Below the pieces are notes generated by a model. It ran no database searches, was not told where the DNA came from, and saw nothing but the letters and a program-made list of their open reading frames with translations. From an uncultured Pseudomonadota bacterium (lineage in GTDB: Bacteria > Desulfobacterota_B > Binatia > UBA9968): a stretch of DNA of 6,615 bases. Positions 1-6,030 of this stretch are shown piece after piece. The stretch's first letter is position 1, and each line of letters starts with the position of its first letter. The position numbers and the translations under genes are program-made. The stretch is taken from NCBI GenBank assembly GCA_946478635.1, contig CAMLCX010000279.1, forward strand, positions 1 to 6,615, written 5' to 3'.

Positions 1-281
1 ATCAGCGCCGTCACTCCGCCGTGCATGTAATTCGTAATCCAGCCCAGGGAATTTTGCGCCGGCGTGTATTCGCCGATGGACGGGTGCGAGTGGGAATCGA
101 TCAAGCCGGGAATCGCCGTGATGCCGTTAGCATCGATTGTGTAATCGGCCGGTTGATTGAGATCATTGCCGATCGCATGAACGTTCCCGTCTTTGATGAA
201 AATGGAATTGGCCTCTCTGAGCGGACTTTCCAACTTGCCGGTCACCAGCGTGCCGATGTTTTTGATCAAAATGGCTGACAT
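1..281 (-). CDS. Amidohydrolase, enamidase-like (N-terminal part, runs off left edge)
   Basis: Ninety-three residues are visible, starting at ATG 281-279 and open to the window edge. The N-terminus shows the small beta-sandwich typical of amidohydrolase-superfamily enzymes (residues 1-57, with IKDGNVHAIG near 29-38), followed by PGLIDSHSHP at 58-67. His64 and His66 form the HxH pair that binds the catalytic metal on strand 1 of the barrel. The segments KNIGTLVTG (7-15), GEYTPAQ (70-76) and MHGGVT (86-91) resemble, from memory, the enamidase of clostridial nicotinate fermentation (cyclic amidase), so I favour that subfamily over dihydroorotase or imidazolonepropionase. The substrate cannot be fixed, because the remaining metal ligands and the substrate pocket lie outside the window. 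It is transcribed divergently from lgt. No Shine-Dalgarno is evident before the ATG, and no other in-frame start lies just upstream. Family call is strong; the enamidase label is moderate. Confidence 0.85.
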   Translation of the reverse strand, partial: MSAILIKNIGTLVTGKLESPLREANSIFIKDGNVHAIGNDLNQPADYTIDANGITAIPGLIDSHSHPSIGEYTPAQNSLGWITNYMHGGVTAL

Positions 282-287
282 GAGCGG

Positions 288-293
288 ACTATA
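288..293 (-). promoter_or_regulatory. Candidate extended -10 promoter of the amidohydrolase gene
   Basis: On the minus strand TGGTATAGT occurs, an extended -10 form (TG-N-TATAGT), with only six bases between the hexamer and the ATG at 281. There is no convincing TTGACA-like -35 box; the best at 17 bp spacing is a T-rich TTTTTC. If real, transcription would begin at or next to the start codon and the mRNA would be leaderless, which fits the lack of a Shine-Dalgarno. This is a short motif match and may be chance. Confidence 0.25.
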
Positions 294-330
294 CCAGAGC
301 CTTGATAGCAGAAAAAGCGAGGCAGAAGAT

Positions 331-346
331 CGGCTGTATACAGCCG
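331..346. promoter_or_regulatory. Perfect 16-bp palindrome, candidate operator
   Basis: CGGCTGTATACAGCCG is a perfect inverted repeat with no spacer, placed between the divergent amidohydrolase (start 281) and lgt (start 392). The core CTGTATACAG looks like a binding site for a homodimeric helix-turn-helix regulator, and the site could act on either gene. It is shorter than the usual LexA box (CTGT-N8-ACAG), so I do not call it LexA. A hairpin role is less likely because a stem with no loop folds poorly and no T-run follows. The regulator is unknown. Confidence 0.35.
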
Positions 347-391
347 GCCGAACTCGAATACTCGTTAAAAAGTGATACCGTGACTCCTAAG

Positions 392-1186
392 ATGCGCCAT
401 TTGATTTGGAATGTGGACCCTGCGATTTTTATTCTCGGCCCCATCGAAGTTCGCTGGTACGGGATCTTTTTCGCACTCGGATTTTTTCTCGGTTTTCAAA
501 TCATGGCGGAGTTTTACCGTAGGGAAGAACGCCGGCGCGAAAATTTATCCGACCTGTTTCTCTACTTATTTCTCGGCACCATCATTGGCGCAAGACTCGG
601 TCATGTCTTTCTTTATCAGCCTGGCTATTTTCTGTCACACCCTTGGCAAATTCCCATGATTTGGCAAGGCGGATTGGCGAGCCACGGCGGGTTCGCCGGC
701 GTGATGATCTCGCTCTATCTCTATTTCAGAAAACACCGCGACATGAGCTTCATCGAGCTTGCCGACCGTCTCGCCATACCCTGTCTGTTGGCGGCGGCGC
801 TGATCCGCGTCGGTAATTTTTTCAATTCGGAGATTCTCGGCATCCCATCAAACCTGCCGTGGGCCGTCGTGTTCGCCCGCGTCGACAATATTCCCCGACA
901 TCCGGCGATGCTGTACGAGGCGGCGGCGTACTTTCTGGTTTTTTGCGCGTTGTACGTCGCCTACTGGAAGACCACGATCATTCAATTTCCCGGTGGAGTC
1001 TTCGGCACGACCCTAGCGACCTGTTTTCTCGCTCGCTTCATGATCGAATTCGTCAAGGAAAATCAGATGCCGTTCGAGAACCGCATGCCTTTGAATATGG
1101 GACAGCTATTAAGCATCCCCTTCATCCTTGCGGGCATATTCCTCATCTACGCTTCACGGAGAGTGTCCCAAAAGCCTGCAACCTAA
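392..1186 (+). CDS. lgt: Prolipoprotein diacylglyceryl transferase
   Basis: Lgt is an inner-membrane enzyme that transfers diacylglycerol from phosphatidylglycerol to the lipobox cysteine of prelipoproteins, the first step of lipoprotein maturation. From ATG 392 the protein has 264 residues, the usual family length, with about seven hydrophobic segments. Visible hallmarks are the N-terminal GPIEVRWYG (16-24), GARLGHVFLY (66-75), the SHGG motif with His98, the Lgt signature RVGNFFNSEILG (139-150), RHPAMLYEA (169-177; the usual Ser-Gln is Ala-Met here) and MGQLLSIPF near the C-terminus. The position matching the catalytically important E. coli Arg239 appears to be Lys222 (IEFVKENQ), as I recall for Bacteroidota-type Lgt. 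The start is set by alignment to typical Lgt N-termini; the frame is open back to a TTG at 302, and a GTG at 380 is a possible alternative. None has a good Shine-Dalgarno. It stands alone on the plus strand and converges with the CDF gene across 94 bp. Confidence 0.96.
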   Translation: MRHLIWNVDPAIFILGPIEVRWYGIFFALGFFLGFQIMAEFYRREERRRENLSDLFLYLFLGTIIGARLGHVFLYQPGYFLSHPWQIPMIWQGGLASHGGFAGVMISLYLYFRKHRDMSFIELADRLAIPCLLAAALIRVGNFFNSEILGIPSNLPWAVVFARVDNIPRHPAMLYEAAAYFLVFCALYVAYWKTTIIQFPGGVFGTTLATCFLARFMIEFVKENQMPFENRMPLNMGQLLSIPFILAGIFLIYASRRVSQKPAT

Positions 1187-1280
1187 AGATCTGCGAAGAC
1201 CGACGGCTGACATCACCCGCAGCTGGCACTCCTCGATTGAACCGGAGCACGAATCGTTGTCTGGCGCCTTATTCAGTTCG
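1187..1280. other. Convergent intergenic gap, lgt and CDF 3' ends
   Basis: These 94 bp lie between the stop of lgt (TAA 1184-1186) and the stop of the minus-strand CDF gene (TGA 1283-1281). I looked for a bidirectional intrinsic terminator and found no GC-rich hairpin followed by a T-run on either strand. I also looked for remains of a CDF C-terminal domain downstream of the CDF stop and saw nothing resembling one in the minus-strand frames. Confidence 0.5.
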
Positions 1281-1883
1281 TCAATGACCGCAAGATACGT
1301 TCTCCGGCCAAAGCAGCTCCTGGTGGGACCCGATGACGGCTTGGAAGGTCGTGACAATGACTACGGCTGCGATCAAGAGAGCAAATAGTGAGTCAAAAAG
1401 AAAATTTCCCGAGACAAAGATCAGAACTCCGGCGACCACCGGAATCAGCGAGACCAAAGTATCGCCCAGGTTGTGCACATAGGCGAGACGAATCGCGACA
1501 TCCTCTTTGCTTGGCTCACGAAGCACGCGAGCGACACCCCAGTTGGCTGCCGCTCCGATCAAGCCGGCAACGATTGGGACAAGACCGAAAACTTCGACAG
1601 GGTGAGACAGGCGCTCGACAACACGCAAAATAACGAAAGTAGAGATCGCCAAAAGGCCGACTGAATTGAATAGGTTTGCGTAGCGCAGCAGCTTGCCTGA
1701 AAGCCCCGCTCTAAGGCTGTAGGCTAACACCAGCAGCACAAGCGCGACCTCGTCGGAAAGATTATGGATGCCATCCATGATGAGGCTAAAACTGTTGGAG
1801 CTAATCCCGGCGACGATCTCTACGACCATGACCGCCGAATTAAGCTGCAATGCGCGCACAAGCGGAGGACGACGATGCGCCAT
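1281..1883 (-). CDS. Short cation diffusion facilitator (Zn/Co/Cd-type exporter), no C-terminal domain
   Basis: CDF proteins export divalent cations from the cytoplasm by proton antiport. This 200-residue protein consists of the six-helix membrane domain only. Two H-x3-D metal sites sit where CDFs have them: HNLSD (His40, Asp44) in the second helix and HNLGD (His137, Asp141) in the fifth, consistent with a zinc-type tetrahedral site. The preceding SNSFSLIMDG (29-38) is also typical. Residues after the sixth helix are only a short tail (HQELLWPENVSCGH), so the ~80-100 residue cytoplasmic domain that most CDFs use for dimerisation and metal sensing is absent. The cytoplasmic loop between helices 4 and 5 (LREPSKEDVAIR) has no His-rich stretch. 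Naturally short CDFs are known (for example in Maricaulis maris), so this is probably intact rather than broken. ATG 1883 is preceded by a strong Shine-Dalgarno, 38 bp after the M16 peptidase stop, and it looks like the last gene of the operon. Metal specificity is uncertain. Confidence 0.9.
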   Translation of the reverse strand: MAHRRPPLVRALQLNSAVMVVEIVAGISSNSFSLIMDGIHNLSDEVALVLLVLAYSLRAGLSGKLLRYANLFNSVGLLAISTFVILRVVERLSHPVEVFGLVPIVAGLIGAAANWGVARVLREPSKEDVAIRLAYVHNLGDTLVSLIPVVAGVLIFVSGNFLFDSLFALLIAAVVIVTTFQAVIGSHQELLWPENVSCGH

Positions 1884-1888
1884 TGAAA

Positions 1889-1894
1889 TCTCCT
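1889..1894 (-). promoter_or_regulatory. Strong ribosome binding site of the CDF gene
   Basis: On the minus strand AGGAGA lies with its AGGAG core six bases before ATG 1883. It is the best Shine-Dalgarno in the window and fixes the start of the CDF gene, suggesting independent efficient initiation within a polycistronic message. Confidence 0.75.
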
Positions 1895-1921
1895 ATAAAT
1901 TTCGCTCGACGTTAATATTCC

Positions 1922-4603
1922 CTACTTCATATTCGGCCCCAACACGACCTGGGCGAGATTGTCCACTGCGAGCCATTTTGAAAATGCCGCCTGCACGTCG
2001 GCCGATGTGAGTTCTTTGTAGCGCTTCGCGGCTTGGATCGGTTCATCGAGGGCGAGATCCTTCAACGAACGATCGAGCAGTCCACCGGCAATTCCATGGA
2101 CGCTCGATTCCGACAGCGGAATGGCTCGCACCAGGAGGGTCTTGGCTTGCAGTAGCTCTTCAGACGTGACCGGCTTCCTTTGCATCTCGCGTAAGTTGCG
2201 CTCCACGAGCGCCCTCGCCTTCGCCAGGTTCGGCGGATCGCACGCATAAGATACAGAAAAAACCGAACGGGTCTTACCCGATTGGAGATCGGCGCCCACC
2301 GAGTACACCAATCCCGTGTTTTCCCGCAGGTCGCGATACAGCCGGCTAGCATAGAACGCCCCGGAAAGAACGTTCATGCCCAGTTGAAGCGGATAATAAT
2401 CCGCGTCTTGGCGCGTCAGCTCGAAAGTCTGGCCGAGAGTCACCTCATCCTGCACGCGGCTGCGGTCGGGCACTACGGTAGCAATCGGTTTATTGCGCGG
2501 CACCGGAGGGAGATCCGTTACAGGCTTCGGCCCCGTCGCTTTCCATTCGCCGAAATATTTTTCGATGACGGCCTTTGCCTGCTCCGGAGTTACCTTGCCG
2601 ATGACGACAATGGTCGTGAGATCGGGACGAAATACCTTTTCGTAATAGGCCCGCACGTTTTCAAGTTCGATGGACGATACGGTCTCCGGCGTGGCTTGAC
2701 GCAGGGTCGGATCATTCTTTGGGTAAATCGCCTGGAGAAACGCGCGCTGCGAGAGATAGACGGGGCTTTGCAGGCGACCCGCGACCGCCGGACGGGTTCG
2801 CTGCTTCACCGCTTCGAAGGCCGCTTGTGGCAATGCGGGATGCAGCAGATTGTCGCCGAGTAATTCCACGCCCCGCTCGAAGCGATCCGATAAAACCTGG
2901 AGCGAGAAGCGCGTCCCGACCGATGCCTGCGCGCCGATCTCGTCCAGTGCCTCCTGGAACGCCAGACGGTCGAGCTTCAACGATCCGTGCGAGAAGAGCT
3001 CGTCAAGGATTTGATCGACTCCTTCCTTCCCTTTGGGCGCCTCAAGCTCGGGCCGATTCTTAACAGCGCCGTAAACGCTGACCGTGTCGCTGATGGTCTC
3101 CGGCTGGACGATCAGTCGCAGCCCGTTGGCGAGCACCGTCACAGTGGGATTGACTTTCGATGTCGGTACATCCAAAGGATCCAATGTTCTTTTCGCCCAC
3201 GCGGGCAGCGGAACGGCTTTTGTCTCCCTTGAAGCAAAAGACTCAGCACCAGGCTTTGCGCCTTCGGACGCAACCGGATTGCCGGATTTGCGCGGCGTCA
3301 ATACGGCTACGACGGCAGTGTTGTTGGTAAGGTATTTCTTGGCGACTCGGTTCACGTCCGCGACGGTTACTTTCTTGATTGCTTCGATGTCATCGTCGGG
3401 AGAGTTGCGGCCTTCAACCGCCAGAGCTTGTGACCATTCGGCGGCAAGCCCCGAGATCGAATTCTTTCGGAACTCCGCCTCCGCCACCTCGCGACGCTTG
3501 GTTGCTTCGACCAGGTCAGAGGGGATGCCGCTCTTAACGTATCCGTCGATAATTTGCTTCATCTCAGCGATGAGCGCAGAGCTGTCTTGTCCCTGCGGGT
3601 ATTCCGAATGGGCATAGCCGAAACCGGCCTTGGGAAGGGCCGTGGCGTCGAATCCGGCGGCGAGAGCTTTGCCCTCGGCGGCGAGCCCGTATAAGTTTCC
3701 CCTTCGGCTGTCCAGGGCGTCTGCCAATACTATGCCCGCTGCAAAATCCGCGTCGTCATATCCCGGCAGCCGATAAGCCACGGCGGCTATTCCGTAGGGC
3801 AAATCCGAATCGATTTCAATCGTGGTGGGCTTTACCGGTTGCAGTTGGATCTTTGGCCGCGCGGGCACGGCGCGGCGCGGAATCGGCTCGAACAGCCGCT
3901 TGATCGTCGTCAAGGCCACCGCGGGATCAACGTCGCCGACGACCATTAGGATGGCATTGTTAGGTGCGTACCATTTTTTGTAAAAGTCTTTGAGCGTCTT
4001 GGCCGACGTCTGTTGAAATGACGGACGGGTGCCGAGCGCGTCGTGCGCGTACGGTGTCCCGGCAAAGATTACGTTGAGGAGTCGGGAGTAGAACATGTAC
4101 TGAGGATTGGAAAGATCCTGCGCGACTTCCTGCTCGATGGCCCCCCGTTCCCGTCGCCAGAGGGCCTCAGTGCTGAGGACATCGCGCATCCGAATGGCCT
4201 CCATATTGAGTGCGATCTCGAGGTCACTCGCCGGAACCGTAAAGAAATACTGAGTCACCGTCTGCTGGGTAGCGGCATTGAAATTGCCCCCCATCGCCGC
4301 AATGAGGTTGGAAAGCTGCGCGGATGACAGGCCCGGGCTGCCGCGGAACATCATATGCTCCAGCGCATGCGCCATGCCGGGAAAACCCTCCGGCGCTTCG
4401 TTCGAGCCGACTAAATAATTAATTTGGGTCGTCACCACCGGCGCGAGCGTGTTCCGAACAATCACCACTCGGAGACCGTTTTTCAGCGTGGCACGCGTGA
4501 CGCCCATTTCGATTGCGGCTTGAGCCGGACCGGACGGAAGATATAATAGAGCAGCCATAATTAGCAGATATCCTAAGATTGTTTTTTGTCGACCTTGCTC
4601 CAT
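1922..4603 (-). CDS. Secreted two-domain M16 (pitrilysin/insulinase family) zinc metallopeptidase
   Basis: M16 peptidases are clam-shaped zinc proteases that degrade short peptides or unfolded chains. This one has 893 residues from ATG 4603. A Sec signal peptide is clear: Arg5/Lys7, a hydrophobic core (LGYLLIMAALLYL, 10-22) and AQA before a likely cleavage after residue 29; there is no lipobox, so it is probably periplasmic. The N-terminal half is catalytic: inverted zinc motif HALEH (79-83) with Glu82 as general base, and the distal ligand Glu159 after 75 intervening residues, with Glu152 seven before it as in pitrilysin. A linker rich in Ala, Gly, Lys and Pro (about 437-470) leads to the second M16 fold (about 485-893). 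There the zinc motif is degenerate (around DQILDELF, 530-537) but the substrate-groove segment SRLYRDLRENTGLVYSVGA (753-771) is kept. The frame extends to 4648, but the start at 4603 has a GGAG eight bases upstream and begins the signal peptide. It sits 47 bp after the ZIP gene and 38 bp before the CDF gene. The substrate is unknown. Confidence 0.95.
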   Translation of the reverse strand: MEQGRQKTILGYLLIMAALLYLPSGPAQAAIEMGVTRATLKNGLRVVIVRNTLAPVVTTQINYLVGSNEAPEGFPGMAHALEHMMFRGSPGLSSAQLSNLIAAMGGNFNAATQQTVTQYFFTVPASDLEIALNMEAIRMRDVLSTEALWRRERGAIEQEVAQDLSNPQYMFYSRLLNVIFAGTPYAHDALGTRPSFQQTSAKTLKDFYKKWYAPNNAILMVVGDVDPAVALTTIKRLFEPIPRRAVPARPKIQLQPVKPTTIEIDSDLPYGIAAVAYRLPGYDDADFAAGIVLADALDSRRGNLYGLAAEGKALAAGFDATALPKAGFGYAHSEYPQGQDSSALIAEMKQIIDGYVKSGIPSDLVEATKRREVAEAEFRKNSISGLAAEWSQALAVEGRNSPDDDIEAIKKVTVADVNRVAKKYLTNNTAVVAVLTPRKSGNPVASEGAKPGAESFASRETKAVPLPAWAKRTLDPLDVPTSKVNPTVTVLANGLRLIVQPETISDTVSVYGAVKNRPELEAPKGKEGVDQILDELFSHGSLKLDRLAFQEALDEIGAQASVGTRFSLQVLSDRFERGVELLGDNLLHPALPQAAFEAVKQRTRPAVAGRLQSPVYLSQRAFLQAIYPKNDPTLRQATPETVSSIELENVRAYYEKVFRPDLTTIVVIGKVTPEQAKAVIEKYFGEWKATGPKPVTDLPPVPRNKPIATVVPDRSRVQDEVTLGQTFELTRQDADYYPLQLGMNVLSGAFYASRLYRDLRENTGLVYSVGADLQSGKTRSVFSVSYACDPPNLAKARALVERNLREMQRKPVTSEELLQAKTLLVRAIPLSESSVHGIAGGLLDRSLKDLALDEPIQAAKRYKELTSADVQAAFSKWLAVDNLAQVVLGPNMK

Positions 4604-4611
4604 CTCATTTT

Positions 4612-4615
4612 CTCC
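4612..4615 (-). promoter_or_regulatory. Ribosome binding site deciding the M16 peptidase start
   Basis: GGAG on the minus strand is spaced eight bases before ATG 4603. It supports that start over the upstream extension to 4648, which would put 15 polar residues ahead of the signal peptide. Confidence 0.65.
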
Positions 4616-4650
4616 GTAACATAGACCTATCTTGTTTTCGCACAGCAAGC

Positions 4651-5364
4651 CTACTCTTCCAGCATATCTAACAAGAGCATCAAGCCAACACCCAGTCCTA
4701 TGGCGAGCAACTGCACCACTGACTTGCCAAGCTTCGATTCCTTATTTAGCTCCGGCACCAGATCAGACCCAGCGATATAGATGAACCCGCCCGCCGCCAG
4801 CGGCAACATCACACTGGAAAAATCTTCCACTGTGGAACCGACCAGGAGAGCGATAATCGTCCCTAAAACCGCGAAGAGCGCGGATAGAAAATTAAAAAAG
4901 AGCGCTCTGGTCTTTGTAAAGCCGGCGTAAAGCAAGACAAAGAAGTTGCCCAGCTCATGGGGAATCTCGTGAAAGACCACAGCCATCGTAGTTGCAATGC
5001 CGACATGAAGACTCACGACGTACGAGGCTCCGATGATCATCCCATCGATAAAATTGTGGGCCCCATCGGCCAATAGATTCATGTATCCTACGGGATGGAT
5101 GGAATGACCGGATGCGAAAACGTGCTCATGCCGCCAACGAAGAAACTTCTCAAGAATGAAGAATGCGAAAATACCAGCCAAGACATAGAGAGAGGCTTCC
5201 AGTTTGCTCCCGCGTTTTTCAAAGGATTCCGGCAATAGGTGAATGAAAGCATCGCCGAATAGGCCGCCGACCGCCAGGCTGACCATGACAAAGATGATTT
5301 GCTTTAACTTCTCCTCGCTGACGGAAATGAAGGCGAGGCCGATGAGCGACAGAAGACTCACCAA
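4651..5364 (-). CDS. ZIP family divalent metal transporter (5' end uncertain, possible frameshift)
   Basis: ZIP proteins move Zn2+ and related cations into the cytoplasm. The frame from TTG 5364 gives 237 residues with about seven to eight membrane helices. The two family signatures are intact: HNFIDG (103-108) in the helix 4 motif, and HEIPHELGNF (132-141) in the helix 5 motif. The HEIPHE form resembles the LIV-1 subfamily, with Asn140 where Asp is common. An early GDAFIHLLPE (37-46) is also typical, and the helix 3-4 loop carries several His (79, 81, 87, 90). The start is the problem: TTG 5364 and GTG 5361 lie inside what should be the first helix and have no Shine-Dalgarno. Upstream in frame the sequence reads VWSYSLISVILV, which looks like genuine ZIP N-terminus, but there is no ATG, GTG or TTG before the in-frame TGA at 5418-5416. 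The coordinates are the minimal frame; a functional gene probably begins at 5392 or 5419 (see the separate entry). It precedes the M16 gene by 47 bp. Confidence 0.9.
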   Translation of the reverse strand: MVSLLSLIGLAFISVSEEKLKQIIFVMVSLAVGGLFGDAFIHLLPESFEKRGSKLEASLYVLAGIFAFFILEKFLRWRHEHVFASGHSIHPVGYMNLLADGAHNFIDGMIIGASYVVSLHVGIATTMAVVFHEIPHELGNFFVLLYAGFTKTRALFFNFLSALFAVLGTIIALLVGSTVEDFSSVMLPLAAGGFIYIAGSDLVPELNKESKLGKSVVQLLAIGLGVGLMLLLDMLEE

Positions 5365-5419
5365 AATGACGCTGATCAGGCTATAAGACCATACGGCCGA
5401 CGTGGCGTTCCCTTTTCAT
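5365..5419 (-). other. Probable 5' end of the ZIP gene, out of frame with its ATG codons
   Basis: Two ATGs lie just upstream of the ZIP frame. ATG 5419-5417 overlaps the TGA of the preceding gene (ATGA), the classic layout for translational coupling. ATG 5392-5390 lies in the same frame as it. This frame ends at TAG 5383-5381 after ATG GTC TTA. Removing one T of the TT pair at 5386-5385 would give MVYSLISVILVSLLSLIG, which resembles usual ZIP starts, joined to the long frame. Explanations: a one-base insertion error in the assembly, a real inactivating mutation, or +1 frameshifting (the TAG is followed by C, a weak termination context, as in prfB). I favour an indel but cannot decide from the sequence. 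Confidence 0.6.
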
Positions 5420-6030
5420 CCCGCGAATAGTTCGTGCACGATTTCTCTCACAGCATCCGTAGATGCCTGACCGATATTCGTCGCACTGGGCGTGGGAACG
5501 GCGCGCTGAATCCGCCTCTCCCAGAGCACGGCCCCATCGTCGATTCGTATGAGCTTAAACTCGATTAAGACTCGGACAAACTTTTGCGCTTCTACTTCCC
5601 AGCGACGGATATCACCGACGAAAGCTACTCCCGAGAGTTTTCCTTCGCGGGCGACGCGCACGGCCGTGCTGGTGTCCGTGGGAAAAGCCGCAAACCGTGC
5701 GTCCTTCTCCTCCGGCAGGGAAATCCGAAATCCTCTTTGTGCAAGTTCTGTTTTCAGGTCATCGCGTAACAAATCCATCACACTCTGGCGGTAGTCAGAA
5801 GTAGCCTTGCCCGCCATCTCGGCAAGCGAGCGGAGCGGATTTGTCGCCGGCAAAAGTAAAGTCGAAGTGGTGCTGTTCTTTACCTTGGCCAGCCAGAGCT
5901 GTTCAGCATGAATTGCTTTCGCCTCGGGAACGGGCACGGCTGTTGTTTTCGTGCTACAGCCATTTATCGATGCGCCAACACAGATGAGTAACAGCAGCGC
6001 GACGCCTGTCTTAGGAAAACAACGCCGCAA
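5416..6030 (-). other. Lipoprotein-like module within the permease frame; possible separate gene from TTG 6030
   Basis: From TTG 6030 this segment would encode 204 residues with a complete lipoprotein signal: Arg-Arg and Lys in the n-region (RRCFPKTG), hydrophobic VALLLLICVGAS and the lipobox INGC, so Cys25 in this numbering, followed by Ser at +2, compatible with outer-membrane sorting. Asn at -2 is less common but tolerated. The mature part has a Pro-rich and Ala-rich start, then a helix-rich region (YRQSVMDLLRDDLKTELAQRGFRI) and a beta-rich end with GVAFVGDIRRWEVE and RIDDGAVLWERRIQRA. This pattern is seen in several small outer-membrane lipoprotein families of the DUF4136/GNA1162 kind, but I cannot name the family. 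No Shine-Dalgarno precedes TTG 6030 and no ATG or GTG is in frame nearby, so a separate start is weakly supported. If it is not separate, the hydrophobic stretch acts as an extra membrane helix holding a periplasmic domain. No function can be assigned. Confidence 0.55.

Noticed and set aside
302..340. Sigma-70 promoter for lgt with TTGATA at 302-307
   Set aside because: The only TATA-like hexamers downstream are about 27-29 bp away, too far for a -35/-10 pair; the hexamer at 17 bp spacing (GAAGAT) is poor.
331..346. LexA (SOS) box reading of the palindrome
   Set aside because: The CTGT and ACAG halves are separated by only two bases instead of eight, so it does not fit the LexA consensus.
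302..391. N-terminal extension of lgt starting at TTG 302
   Set aside because: Typical Lgt begins a few residues before the GPI-x-RWYG motif; the extra 30 residues are polar and cover the palindrome in the intergenic region.
1154..1357. Minus-strand open frame overlapping the CDF stop, considered as a frameshifted CDF C-terminal domain
   Set aside because: The translation (SSGPTRSCFGRR, then Cys/Ser-rich) shows no resemblance to a CDF cytoplasmic domain, and the in-frame CDF tail looks natural.
859..1388. Plus-strand open frames overlapping the end of lgt and the following gap
   Set aside because: They are out-of-frame readings of lgt and antisense to CDF, with low-complexity Arg/Ser/Pro content and no RBS.
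2282..3617. Long plus-strand open frames opposite the M16 gene (for example 2282-2863 and 3084-3617)
   Set aside because: They lie antisense to a clearly conserved peptidase, have biased Arg-rich or Ser/Ala-rich composition and no recognisable domain.
4604..4648. Upstream start for the M16 peptidase at 4648
   Set aside because: It would add 15 polar residues before the signal peptide; ATG 4603 has a good Shine-Dalgarno and gives a normal signal peptide.
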